Positions 28,582-40,360 are shown, counted from the stretch's first letter. The stretch is DNA of 64,000 nucleotides from Amoebidium appalachense (GCA_963693365.1 CAVNZM010000005.1:9548001-9612000); one strand, 5' to 3'. Made by a program: numbers and translations. The notes: generated by a model from the letters alone, not told the origin.

Positions 28582-29016
28582 CCCCCCGGGCCCTCCCGCA
28601 AAAAAAAAAAAAAAAAAAAAAAAAGACCCGCAGCCCAAGAAAAGGATCTACAAGGGGAGAAAAGTTGGTGGTGGTGGTGGTCGTGGTAGTGGTGGGGGGC
28701 GGGGAGGGGGGGGGGGGGGGGGGGAAGTCACACACAACGTGCACCGTGACATGGAGCCACACGCACACACACACACACACATTGTGATATACACACGTGC
28801 ACACGTTTTTTTTTTTTTTTTGTGTGTGTGTGTGGGGGGGGGGGGGAAGAGTGGGGCACACACACACACACACACACACCCCATGCACCGTAAAATGGAG
28901 ACACACACACACACACATTGTGATACACACGTCCACACCACACACACTCACACCCAGTGACAAACGAACACAAAATCCAAATGTGCACACAGACAGATGC
29001 AAACATTCTCGTACAG

Positions 29017-29061
<45 letters not shown>

Positions 29062-29310
29062 AAGCTCCCGCAGCCCAGAAAATGTACCCACAGAACAGGG
29101 GGAAGGGGGGGGGGGGGGGGGGGGGCACACACGCTGTGCACCGTGACAAAGAGCCACATGCACGCACGCACACACACACACACACATTATTATGATACAC
29201 ACACGTGCACACACACACACACCACACACACACACACACACACACCCAGTGACAAACAAACACAAAATCCAAATCAACACAGAGATATATGCACACATTT
29301 TCGCACAGAA
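28370..29310. repeat. Local segmental repeats, about 300-bp unit
   Basis: A head segment containing GCACCGTGACATGGAG and ATTGTGATACACA recurs four times (about 28390, 28740, 28880, 29135). A tail segment containing GACAAACGAACACAAAATCC followed by CAGACA and a C-run recurs three times (about 28480, 28960, 29250). CA, C and A runs fill the gaps. The order suggests serial duplication with partial loss. Confidence 0.75.
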
Positions 29311-29440
29311 TGACGCATAGAGCCAGGGAAGGCATGTTCCGGGCACCGTGGGTCCATTAGTGTAAAACGTTTTACTCCTTCTTTGCCGGTTGCACACACT
29401 CGCGCGCACACAGACACAGGCCATGTCATACACATAAACA

Positions 29441-29562
<122 letters not shown>

Positions 29563-30252
29563 CACACACACACATTGACTTTTTCGGTCTGTTGATTGGT
29601 AACAAAGCATAAGCTTCCCGAGGACTTCAAGCTAATCAGAATAGAAATATTTTTTGCTGCACATAAAAGGGCGTTTCCTGTGCACAGCCTAATAATAATA
29701 ATACTAACCCAAGTTAGGGAAGCCCCAGTCTCCCTCCGAATCCTCCCCTCCTCCCCTACCCCCCCTTCCCCATCCCCGTTGTCCTATTTTTTTCCCAGCC
29801 TCGGTAGCCCCTAGGATCTTATTATTTCTCAAAAAGTGACCAATCATCTTATAGATGAATTATCTCAATCCTGAAGTATGACCCCTGTACTCTCTCTCTC
29901 TCTCTCTCACACACACTTCTCTCAATCCATATACTCTCTCTCTCTAGATCTCTCTCTCCCCCCTCCCTCCCTCCCTCCCTCCCTCCCTCCCTCCCTCCCT
30001 CCCTCCCTCTCTCTCTCTCTCCGGCTCTCTCTCTCTCCGGCTCTCTCTCTCTCTCTCTCTCTCTCCCCCCCCCCCCCCCCTCCCTCCCTCCCTCCCTCCC
30101 TCCCTCCCTCCCTCTCTCTCTCTCATCTACCCCTCCTCCCCTACCCCCCCTTCCTCATCCTCGTTGTCCTATTTTTTCCTCAGCCTCGGTAGCCCCTAGA
30201 ATCTTATTTCTTCTCAGCTCTCTCCCTCTCTCCCTCTCTCCCTCTCTCTCCC

Positions 30253-30308
<56 letters not shown>

Positions 30309-30469
30309 CTCCCCCCGAGGAGCACCTGCCTTCACCCCCCCCCCCCCCCCCCCCCCCGGCCCTCTTCCTCCTATGAGTCCCTCTCCCTCCCTCCCTCCCT
30401 CCCTTACTCCCCGGGCCCTCCCTCCGTCCCTCCCTGCTCTCTTTCTCTCTCGAACTCCTCTCCCTCGTC

Positions 30470-30511
<42 letters not shown>

Positions 30512-30839
30512 CCTCCCCCCCCCCCTCCGGTCTTTAGTTAGAAGAAGATAGCATCATTTCATCATGACATTGTGAGACGGTGGACGGGCCGGGTGGAAAT
30601 CATGGCATCGAAATCAGTGCCCTCGGGGCCGGGCCCGATCGGCCCCTATCATAGTACATATATTGATAGCTCATTGGAGCAGGTGCACTGCCAACTAAGC
30701 CTATGTAAAAAAATCCCGCATCTCCACAGGATATTTAGGGGTCCTCGGGATATGGGATATATCCGGATATTTAGGCAGTTTTGGGATAGTTCCAAATGAT
30801 ATTTAGGGAGGGGCGGGATTTCCAATCTATCCACAGGGG

Positions 30840-32660
30840 GTGGATATATCCCGGTCGAGCGCTCAGGATAGTTTTAGGTCATCCTTTCGCCCCATTACAC
30901 TAACCCAGGTTGTTCGTAGATTCTTTGAAGCTTGCTTACTTAGGTTATTTGCACATCACCCTAGGTTTCAATCTATTCTTCACATACACCCATGCCAATC
31001 CGCTTTTCGTAAAAACAATTCATGTTATGTTCAAATAATGGCACTGCACGATTCTATGCAAGTTGGTGCACAATATGTTGGCTTTATTGATTGGAAAACT
31101 GCTTACGATTCTGTCTCCCCTGGTCTCCTATGGGAAAAGCTTGCTGCACGGGGTGTACCACACTGCATTGGTGTTCTGTTAGAAGCACTCTTGTCTCAAA
31201 CCTATGGTAGAGCTGTGGTTAATGGGCATCTTTCATATGGTTTTGCTCGTACTAGAGGTCTCTTGCAGGGTTCATTGCTTAGCCCCTTTTTGTTTAACCT
31301 ATTTATAGATGATTTGGCTGTCAAGATTTACGCCGAAAACGATGACCCTATTAATAACTTTCCGCCTGCACTTCTCTATGCTGATGATCTGTCCCTCCTT
31401 GCCCGTACCCCTAGACGCCTGCAAAGATTGTTCGATGTAGTGTCAGAGTGGTGCAAGGCAAACCTTATGATCCTTAACATAGACAAATGTGGTGTTCTTG
31501 TACCTGATATAGCTAACAATTTACACACATTTACATTATCATCTAAACCTGTACCTATAGTTCCAGAATACAAATATCTTGGTGTTCCGGTTGATTCTGT
31601 TGGTGTTATGTTTCCCCATATGGTCGAAAAGAGGGTAGAGTTGGCTCGTAAGCGGTTAGCTTTCTTCTCGGCTAATATTTTTAAAGACACACCCCTCCAT
31701 CCTTCTATTAGACTTACATTTATTCGCACTTTTGTCTTCCCGGCATGTGAATATGGTTTACCCCTTCTCGCCGCTTGGATCAAGAAAGAGAGAACTAGAG
31801 CGCTTAAACCCTTGGCAAATTTCCTTGAAGCAGAAGTTGCCTCCTTTCTATCTAACAACTGTTGTAAACCTGGGCCTGTAACGCTCTCGATATATGGTCT
31901 GGTCCCAATAGCTGATAGAGTATCCTATCTCGCGCTGAAATTCAATAAGCACATAAGCCGCTTAAAGAAGTATTTGCCCTCCCACCCTCTCTTCTCTATC
32001 CGACCTGTCCCCTCCTCACCTCTCCCCTCTTTCCTCCCCTCTCTCTCCCCTTCTCCCCTGGGCACAAATACAAATAAACCCCGCAATAGTGTGTGTGTGA
32101 CTTTGGACTGCCACTTACTTATTAAACATGTACACAATCACAAGATAATCACGCAATATAACAAATGGAAAAAGATACCACACGACACTAGACCCGATGA
32201 AAGCATACACCTTGAAAAACTAAGCCTTATGTCTCGTTTTATATATACTGACCGCCTCAACCATATTGCCAAATATGGCACTCGCAAGTGTATAACACCT
32301 AAATACATATTACCTTCCTGTAGAACTGGTCTTTCTCTAGCTGATGGTATTATTGATCAATTACCACGCTTTTACTGTACACGTGCTATACAGTGGAGAT
32401 CTAATAAGTATAAGGTGGCATCATTTGCATGCCCAAACAACACACACACACACCAGTTTAACCGGTCATGTATCGCCAAATGTAGTTTGATAGACCACAT
32501 AATACCGCAACACACACACGTCACATTCACAACAGACACCCAGAAAGATAGCCTACCTGTAAATTACAACATCCTTGATTTTATACTAAACACGCGTAAC
32601 TACGACCTGTTTATTAGATGTATTGATTGGCTTGAGAAACACATCACTACAAAATTATAG
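30840..32660 (+). CDS. Non-LTR (LINE-like) reverse transcriptase, 5'-truncated
   Basis: The frame encodes the reverse transcriptase core of a non-LTR retrotransposon. It starts with FRPITLTQVVRRFFE (residues 16-30), the motif 1 region. It then has FIDWKTAYDSVSPG (motif A, about 81-94), GLLQGSLLSPFLFNLFIDDL (motif B, about 141-160), LLYADDLSLLAR (catalytic YADD near 180) and YKYLGVPVD in the thumb region. No endonuclease domain precedes it, so the copy is cut off at the 5' end, and the first ATG is probably not the native start. The 606-aa frame has no stops, so the copy is young. A (CA)n and a 39-A tail follow the stop. The tail region resembles no RNase H that I can recognise. It lies inside the TIR element at 30697-33859. 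Confidence 0.9.
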   Translation: MDISRSSAQDSFRSSFRPITLTQVVRRFFEACLLRLFAHHPRFQSILHIHPCQSAFRKNNSCYVQIMALHDSMQVGAQYVGFIDWKTAYDSVSPGLLWEKLAARGVPHCIGVLLEALLSQTYGRAVVNGHLSYGFARTRGLLQGSLLSPFLFNLFIDDLAVKIYAENDDPINNFPPALLYADDLSLLARTPRRLQRLFDVVSEWCKANLMILNIDKCGVLVPDIANNLHTFTLSSKPVPIVPEYKYLGVPVDSVGVMFPHMVEKRVELARKRLAFFSANIFKDTPLHPSIRLTFIRTFVFPACEYGLPLLAAWIKKERTRALKPLANFLEAEVASFLSNNCCKPGPVTLSIYGLVPIADRVSYLALKFNKHISRLKKYLPSHPLFSIRPVPSSPLPSFLPSLSPSPLGTNTNKPRNSVCVTLDCHLLIKHVHNHKIITQYNKWKKIPHDTRPDESIHLEKLSLMSRFIYTDRLNHIAKYGTRKCITPKYILPSCRTGLSLADGIIDQLPRFYCTRAIQWRSNKYKVASFACPNNTHTHQFNRSCIAKCSLIDHIIPQHTHVTFTTDTQKDSLPVNYNILDFILNTRNYDLFIRCIDWLEKHITTKL

Positions 32661-32680
32661 CGCACGCGCACACACACACA

Positions 32681-32731
<51 letters not shown>

Positions 32732-32763
32732 CCAGCTGATACCGAGTGTCCCGAGGGGAGCCC

Positions 32764-32767
<4 letters not shown>

Positions 32768-32806
<39 letters not shown>
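32768..32806 (+). repeat. Poly-A tail of the LINE-like copy
   Basis: About 39 A bases follow a short 3' UTR with (CA)n (32668-32730). This long A-run follows the RT frame directly, as expected for target-primed reverse transcription. No clear target duplication of the LINE itself was found. Confidence 0.8.
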
Positions 32807-32808
<2 letters not shown>

Positions 32809-32809
32809 G

Positions 32810-33202
32810 GGGAACCCCAACTAATTGATTTCTCCTTGTAGTCTTTATGGTGTCTCGTAGAGAAAGTAAACCCTGATATATAGTCACCACCCGACATCTA
32901 TGTACGTGATCATGATATACCGCTGAGGGGATATTCCGAGCAAAACCCCCCCCCCCCATACCTGAGACTGGTTCTCTTTGCCTCGAGTAAACAGCGTAAA
33001 CCCCCATTTAGGTATCCCGTGGGTTTAGGGATATATTGTATATGTTTGTGGCCAGGGATATCACAGCAAATAGGCTAAGATCAAGGTTGTGAACGAGAGC
33101 AAAGTCAGGCTGATAAAAAGTGATGTATATGTAGTAGAAGATAAGTAGTCGACGTGAGCAAGGATATAATTTCATTGTGGTGGCAAGACCGTCCCGTGCC
33201 TT

Positions 33203-33235
<33 letters not shown>

Positions 33236-33477
33236 AGCGGCCTTTGGCCTTCTGGTTCGTGCACACATACTCTTTTTCATGCATGCATACAAGTTATTCC
33301 TCCCTCCCCCCCCCCCCCCCCCCCACCCCCCGCCCTCAATCGAGGCCGGGGCCGGCCACACGTGCACTGCAGACTTGTCACGACTCACATGTACGTAATG
33401 GTGCATATGATCCATATGCATATCCTTTTTATGCATGCATGCATTCCCCCCCCCCCCCCCCCCCCCCCCCCCCCACC

Positions 33478-33567
<90 letters not shown>

Positions 33568-33640
33568 CACACACACGCACACGTGATACTTAGGCCTGAG
33601 TCTTCGAAATATTATGGATACCTGCCCGCCGGGCTAAGTT
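32810..33640. repeat. Right interior of the TIR element: C-runs and (CA)n
   Basis: Holds C-runs at 33208-33235, 33306-33324 and 33446-33474 and (CA)n at 33487-33580. No coding frame. Confidence 0.7.
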
Positions 33641-33869
33641 TAGCACCGGATATTAGCCCGGATATTTAGGCTTCAGCGAGAGAAAAATGATATTTCTCGG
33701 GATAGATAGGGGCCCAAGGGATAGATGAACTTGATATTTAGGTCCATTTTCGGGATTTTCCGGGATATGATCTATGATATTTAGGTAGGTTTTGTGATAG
33801 ATCGGGAGAAAAGCAATATGATATTTAGGTAGTTTTTTAGGATAGATTTACATAGGCTTACTGCCAACT

Positions 33870-35911
33870 ATAAAGTTACGATCCGGATTCCATGGGAGTG
33901 ATCAGGAGTCACTGGTTGTGGCAGCATCGGCAAATCATGCTTCAATTTTGGACACGATCGTGAGATGAGGCCTGGGGCGTGGCAAGCGTAAACAACCATT
34001 GGTATAGTATTTAATGATGCAGAACTTCCATCCATCAAGTATACAATCATTATATGTTGATGTCCAATGTCACACAAACACTGTCTTCGTCGCGGCCGTC
34101 CATAAATTGCAAAATACAACTTGTAGGTACAAAACATGTGGAATGCAGCCGAGGCCTCGCTACATCAATGTAACATCATGCGGCCCCATTGCCAGCCAGC
34201 CCCAGCCTCGAAGATGCTATCCTTCCGAAAAAAAAAGCCCATTGATGACGGAATCTGGATAGAGAACATTGAACACCAGGCCTCTTGCCATGATTCTTAT
34301 AAAACCCAAAAAATCTATGAATGCCCACGTGACAAAAACATACATTGAAAGGCGTAAACCCCTTCAAAAAAGTTCATTCTGATTCATGCCGGAATTCGAA
34401 TAGTCTTGCGTCTTGGGGGACCGGGAGGTATGCATATCAAGAATCAAGATACGTGTACATATCGATGAAGCAAGCTCTTTATTCTTGGTTCTTACAGTGA
34501 TCTATATATATAGGCCCGGCCGGTATAATGCATTATTAAGCCATTTTTTAATAAAAAAAATTTATTGCCCATTTTTGGCGGAACGTCAGGATGCATGAAA
34601 GTCTCAAGGGAATCACTGTACATGTACTGTACATGCGGGTCTTTTTTTCCAAGTGCCTCCCCTCAGACTTCCCTGACCAGGCTGTGGAATTATGAGTTGC
34701 TGTGGCAAAGAATAGTCCCTGAAAACTCAAGAATTATCCCTACCTTTCTGAGGTTATGTCAACCAATTTTTAACAGTGGCTCTAACACAGCCAATTTAAA
34801 AAAATAAAAAAAAGACCGCTATTCCGCTAAAAAGGTTGGTGGCTCTAATGTCACATCTACTACTAGGGCCATCCAGGCAGCAAAAAAAAAAATTTGCAGT
34901 CAAGAACGAATTTCACACCCTGCCAATGATTCGAGTAGCTCTCTCCGTTATCCCCGGCCTCATTTCCCTTTCTGCCAATCAACAGAGCTTATCGCACCTC
35001 CTATCGGAATGCGGCTCCATGGCAGCCGCAGCAACAGGGCTTAAAATTCGTTTTTATCATAGTGGTTTTTCGGGAATCCGGTGCATATTTTCGTAACCCC
35101 GACTGTATTTTCAGTGCCACTTGCACATGTATATGTGTGTGTATATATATATATAATATATATATATATATATAATATTTATATAATATTACAGTGCCAC
35201 TGGTACAGATTTCAGTGGAACTAGCGGTCCGCGTCAAGTGGCTTTTTTCGGATTTCAGGTGGCTGTTTTACTGCCAAGTGGCATTGTAATTTTAACCCCT
35301 GCGCAGCAAGCCGGTTCGGTAATAAAAAATCTGAGATGATGCATATGCAAGCGCTTATCAGTATATTCTTATGCAAGGAAAACACTTCGAGAACAAGAAA
35401 TAGTGCAGCTCCGGTTAGCAGAGGCTGATATATTGCCACTTGACGCGGAAATAAGGGTTTTCTGGGAACCCTCTACTATCAAGACTGTTTGACTTCTCCG
35501 TGGACCGTGTTGAATTTTTTTTTTACTTTCTTATTGGCTGCGTAGGTGCCGGTATGTGATTGGCTACTTGAACAGGATGGTGTTCTTCAAAACTTGCGAA
35601 TGAAGCCACTTTCTCAAAACTTGTCAATTTTCATTTACACACCAGTACCGTCGATTCTAGAAATTTTTGAAAAATGAAGTCTAATATAGAGAGATCTGTT
35701 ACCACTGAGTTACCATGCCGGCAAGCTTTTTCAGGGGGTCTGTGTTTTGGGAATCCATTTCACGGTGTATTGTAAAATTTTTTTTAGGTGGAATATACAA
35801 CACTATCCAGTATGCAGCTCTCGCTCGCATGGAGTGAGCTAGCTCATATACATTACATGTATATACATGCATAAATAAGACTTACGATTGTAAGTTATAT
35901 AGTATACATAT

Positions 35912-35964
<53 letters not shown>

Positions 35965-36560
35965 TGAGCCCCAGCCAAAAGAACTAAAGATTTTAGAGCA
36001 TTTTCCTTTTGCCTATTATACTTAGCTTAATTGGTGGAATAAGGTCGGCAAGTCAACAAAAGAAGAATAAAAGAGAATGAATGGAGCCCGCACGAGGCTC
36101 AAGACAGAGACTCAATCGAAAAGAATAAAGGAATAGAGAATGAATAAAATGAAAAAATCTCAGACAAAGAGGTATCGGGGGAGTCACAACGATTCTGTCA
36201 GGGGAAGGAAATCTCAGCCAATCAAACGCCTGTCAGGCACCATTTAATGCCTTCATTAGCGCCAAAAGCCGCTTATTCAAATAAACGTTTTTAAACGAAT
36301 AAAAACACACAAAAATACTTTAAAACTTTCTATTTTTTAATATCGCACTGATTTATTTTTTGGTATTTCTGATATCACTGACTCACTTCCGCCTCGCCGA
36401 CTCCATCCTCATCGCGCCGCGCCGACGATTTGTTTTTTCTTGACATACCAGTTGAATCACGCGCCGAGTCCAAAATGCACCACCTTCTTTTTGTTGGACC
36501 ACCTTCTTTTTGCTGGGCTAACCTTTTGTGTATGTAATTTGAAACCTACAATGACACTCA
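33870..36560. other. Unique AT-rich intergenic sequence, no gene recognised
   Basis: Almost free of poly-C and (CA)n, unlike the rest of the window. It contains TA repeats at 35140-35180 and 35925-35960. Frames of 60-90 codons occur (for example 34565-34807 plus and 33868-34137 minus), but none has a recognisable domain, so I leave them uncalled. Confidence 0.5.
35228..35449. mobile_element. Candidate MITE with 15-bp perfect inverted repeats
   Basis: TCCGCGTCAAGTGGC at 35228-35242 and GCCACTTGACGCGGA at 35435-35449 are perfect inverted repeats bounding 222 bp. Related AGTGGC/GCCACT words occur just outside (35113, 35193). There is no protein frame and no target duplication visible. Confidence 0.45.
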
Positions 36561-36825
36561 CATAAGCTACCTTTGAAACCCGTCACGAAATATATAATAT
36601 CAGCTTGTTTGGCATGCTAAAGCATCTACCTCATTCCCTTAGAATTGGATATTTACGAAACTGTTCAGTTCAATTACACAACACCCTCACCTTTCCTAAC
36701 TTGTGCCTCATGTCTTTTTTTGGTTTTTCTTGGGTCCCTATCTTGAAGAACCGTTCACGACCAACCTCCGTCTCCTATTTGAAAAACACCCAGGGGCCTT
36801 TGTCGCCCCATAAATCTTAAAAGAA

Positions 36826-38146
36826 ATGACACATCGCAAACACTTCACTTGCAAGCTCTGCCTTCACTGCACGCCAAACATGCGTTTCAACATAGAGCGT
36901 CACGTATGGACACAACACATACGCACGCGGTTTGGAATGGACAATGAGCCTTATGCAGCGCGCGTACACAAGTACCACGTTAGCGAGTTTGTTATTCCTT
37001 ACACAGAGAGGCACGGTAGGCGCGCGTCTTACCCTACACTAGCTCCGTTTAGCTCCCTCGCACCAATCATCGGCGGGCAGAGCCCAAGTGGGTCATCTTT
37101 TACCCCCGAGCCCCAGGGCTACAACTCAGCAAGGAGGAAAGTTGACATCAACGAAATAATACCTTCAGGAGCTAGAAGACACTCTATCGTCTCAATGCAG
37201 GTAAGTGTGTGTTTGTAGCTGTTGATGGTCTCTCATGTTCCCATCCCACAGCTGGACCGAAGTACATAGTCTGGTTTATGTCAAAATTTCGGGTTTTCGC
37301 ACGTGTGTTCGAATAACATAATTACTGTAGTTGCTGTGGTGCTTCTCACATTCCACCCCCATCTCACAGGAATACGACGGAAACAACGATTCACTTGAGC
37401 CCCCTCCACCCCGAAACCGTTCTTTGTCCCTCGACTACACTGCATATGGATACGAGCAACAACAAGACAGGCCCCCCCGGCCCCTATACGTTCCCCAGGC
37501 AGCTCCCCTCCACGAAACCCCACACTACCCACATCACCCACCTAATCAGCAAACACCACATCACTACAACTCTACCCCATGTTCCCCAGGCCTACGCCCA
37601 TCCATTCGTGAGCAGAGAAGGGCTTCTCTTAACCCCAGCGACCTTCATTCCATGCACCATCACACATACACTAGCATCCGTGACCAACGGCGTGCATCCC
37701 TTAATCCAAGCGATTTAGCATCTACACAAGCAGCATTTGCGTTTTCTTTTGCCAGCAGGCAGGGTTCGCGTGATTGCCTGCAAGAGGATGTCGATATGAC
37801 AGAACATGAAGCCGAGCCGCAAAGGAGGTCAAGCGCTGTTAGCTATTCATCGAACGAATTTCCTTTGATGGAAACACAACCAGAGGAGGGGGTATACAAC
37901 AGGGTAAGCACTACGTCTCTACTCTCTCAATCATCAGTTGGCTCGCCTTCTTTTGGGGAATTTGCGGCGTTGCGCACGGGCCGGGCCGGGCCGCAAGTAC
38001 CCGAAAGGTTTGCCTGGGGTCCGGTTGATGTGCAGCTTCACCCCCCCGAAGAGCAATACACTAGGCCCACACAGGCAAAGGAGCCGGCCCCCGCACAGCA
38101 AACAGTGACGGTCGGGGGGGAGGAGGACATGTGGAGGCCATGGTGA
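36826..38146 (+). CDS. C2H2-like zinc-finger protein with RRASLNPSD repeats, two exons
   Basis: Exon 1 is 36826-37200 and exon 2 is 37370-38146, joined at CAG/GTAAGT...CACAG in phase 0 to give 383 aa. Near the N-terminus, CKLCLHC followed by RHVWTQH gives C-x2-C-x13-H-x4-H, a plausible single C2H2-like finger. The rest is Pro/Ser/His-rich and probably disordered. Exon 2 holds two near-identical units, SIREQRRASLNPSDL and SIRDQRRASLNPSDL, about 24 residues apart. Other RRxS sites are GRRASYPT, ARRHSIVS and PQRRSSAVS. The C-terminus is acidic and ends EEDMWRPW. A nuclear factor controlled by a basophilic kinase would fit, but that is inference; no family was recognised. ATATATAATATC about 230 bp upstream may serve as a TATA box. 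Confidence 0.72.
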
Positions 38147-38170
38147 CGAGATTCTATACCGTGAACTTAA

Positions 38171-38172
<2 letters not shown>

Positions 38173-38210
<38 letters not shown>
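38173..38210. repeat. Poly-T run after the zinc-finger gene
   Basis: About 38 T bases begin 27 bp after the stop codon. It could be the tail of a minus-strand retroposed copy, but nothing recognisable follows on that side. Confidence 0.8.
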
Positions 38211-38211
<1 letters not shown>

Positions 38212-39043
38212 GTTTGGGTATTTACTGCCATACCAGATGGGTCAAACGAGCTATGTGTAACTCTTGGAGCAATGCTGCCGGTTTTTTAACGGTGGTGGCT
38301 GCTTGTCCGAACGGGACATCTGCACATAGGTTGGTATAAATTTTGTTTTACTGCACTTAAATATATACGGGCACATCAGATGTGTTTCTCGACACATCCA
38401 GTTTTACTCGCATAAATACGAACCTCGAAAGCGGGCCCTACGTATCGTGAGAGGGTTAACTGAAAGAATACTGTCCTCTCCCGTCCGTCCCACGGAAGTT
38501 TTCTCCCCCAAGTTTAATCCACGTAGTACTGCCCTAATATAGTTTCCTAATTTCTTCGAAGCAAATATGATATACGCATGTAAGCTGAGAGTGAATTTAT
38601 TGGTTTTTCTCCATCCGCGGTGTAAATGATCGCAAATCGTCGCTCCTTCTATATGTCCAAGCTGTAGGAGGTGGTGCCTCCAATATATATAATCTACTAC
38701 CACATCTTCCTCTAAACCCAATGACTTTTTGCTAGCGTATGTACGTGCACAGTTAACGATCACAGACCGTACAACTCGAGCACCTTTGTCTCTCTCCTGA
38801 CATAGTTTCTTCCAAAGTTTCTACGCTTCATTGCAAACCCGTGATATATTTCCATGGTTGGTTTAATTAAGGCTCAGCTCTAGCGATCGAGGTGTACTAC
38901 AATAAACACCGATTGCATATGTGATGGAGGAGCATACAGGGTGGGGCAAGTCAGTCGGGGGACACGTGTAGACGTGTGTGCATGTGAGTTTTCGAGAGTG
39001 CATGTGAGATGTGCTTGTCTGTTGTGTGTACACCACGGTGTTT

Positions 39044-39200
39044 TTGCACAGTGCCTGTTCTTTTGTGTACAATTACTCTGTGCTTGTGCTTTTGGTGTAC
39101 AATTACTCTTGTGCCTGTGCTTTTGTGTGCTATTATTACTCTGTGCCTGTGCTTTTGTGTGCAATTACTCTGTGCCTGTGCTTTTGTGTGCGAATACACA
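39044..39200. repeat. Tandem repeat, about 29-bp unit, five copies
   Basis: The unit contains CTGTGCTTTTGTGTGCAATT followed by ACTC and recurs about five times with small changes (GGTGTAC, CTATTATT). No function is evident. Confidence 0.8.
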
Positions 39201-39961
39201 CAGTGTGTGTATGCTGCTCTATGCATTGAATATGTGTGCATGCAAATCAGTTGATAGCCAGCGTTCATTTGTGTGTGTGTGTGTGTGTGTGCGTGAACCC
39301 ACACTGCCGCGCTTGTACGAGCACACTTGCTAAACATTGGAAAATTTTCACGTTTTTCTTGAGTGTCCCCCGGAGAGTGTACACACTTGAGGTGAGGAGG
39401 CTAAGACATGGCCTCCTATTTACTAACTCAAGAGGCCTTCGGCTAAGATCAGTTATGTGGCAGCCTCTGCTTGGCAGTTAGCCATAATGCTCTTTCCGAA
39501 ACAAATAACACCTCAGGAACAGAACCACCAGGCCGGTTTCATTCTTGACCAAGCTTAAAACGGAAACGAGATTTCGCTTGTTCTCGTTTATGTCCAAAAC
39601 TTAAGTCGTTGCAATTGTAGATGTAACACCGTCAGTTGTGAATGGTCAATTTGCGTCGTGTGCGTTTGCGTGCGTGCGCGCGCGCGCGCGTGTGTGTACG
39701 TACGTGTGCGTGCGTGCGTGCGTGCGTGCGTGTGTGTGTGCGCGTGTGTGTGTGTACACGTATGTTTGTGCGTGTGTGTGTGTGTGTGTGTGCCAGTGTG
39801 CGTGTGTTTGTGTGTGCGTGTGTGTGTGCGTGTGTGGACGTGTATGTGTGTGTGTGTGTATGTTGCGAGACTCAGTGCTTGCAAGTGTACCTGTGCAATG
39901 TCTGCTTGCCTCCATCTAACCTTCATCCAACCCAGGCATGTCTGCATGTGCATGATCATCA

Positions 39962-40007
<46 letters not shown>

Positions 40008-40272
40008 CTGTACATGGGATGCTGTGCGCGCATGTGCGTAGGGTGTTCGTGTGTGTGTGTGTGTGTGTGTATGTGCGTGTGTTTCCGTGTACATCTGTGT
40101 GTGTGCGTTTGTGCGCTCATGTCTATATTCAAAGTTTTGGCTTTACTAAATTAGAACGCCTTGGTTCGGAAAAGACGGACGCAGGCCTGCACAGCTAACA
40201 GCTGGCCTGCACATGGAAAAGCGTACGTAGCCTAAGCACGGCCACGGCCATCTTGAGTTTATGGCCGTGAGT

Positions 40273-40360
40273 CAAGGCCTCCTATATACTAACAAGGCCT
40301 CCTATATACTAACAAGGCCTCCTATAAACTAGCTGTTAGTATATATTGTAGGAGGCCTTG
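40273..40360. repeat. Three direct and one inverted GGCCTCC units (hairpin)
   Basis: CAAGGCCTCCTATATACTAA at 40273-40292 is repeated at 40293 and, with one change, at 40313. It is followed by the reverse complement (TTAGTATATATTGTAGGAGG, then CCTTG) at 40336-40360. A related GGCCTCCTATTTACTAA lies at about 39411. The structure could form a hairpin about 350 bp before the helicase start codon. Confidence 0.75.

Larger units (their letters stand above)
30697..33859. mobile_element. TIR element (10-bp target duplication) carrying a LINE-like insertion
   Basis: The ends are AAGCCTATGTAAA (30697-30709) and TTTACATAGGCTT (33847-33859), a perfect 13-bp inverted repeat. The directly repeated ACTGCCAACT (30687-30696 and 33860-33869) is a perfect 10-bp target duplication. 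Long target duplications of about 8-11 bp with TIRs are typical of Mutator-like elements, but no transposase is visible, so it would be non-autonomous. GATATTTAGG recurs three times near the left end (30730, 30766, 30798) and four times near the right end (33661, 33733, 33776, 33820), always in the same orientation. Inside lies a reverse transcriptase frame with a poly-A tail at 32768-32806. Confidence 0.75.

Noticed and set aside
29596-29814. Short frame faintly like the start of a BTB domain (F-AAHK-HS)
   Set aside because: Only a handful of residues match, and it dissolves into CT-rich repeat with no further exons.
33661-33830. GATATTTAGG repeats as telomere-like sequence
   Set aside because: The units are spaced irregularly and tied to the TIR element; they are not tandem telomeric repeats.
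38404-38763. 119-codon minus-strand frame
   Set aside because: No recognisable domain, no TATA box or splice context, and no repeat partner; kept only as an intergenic note.
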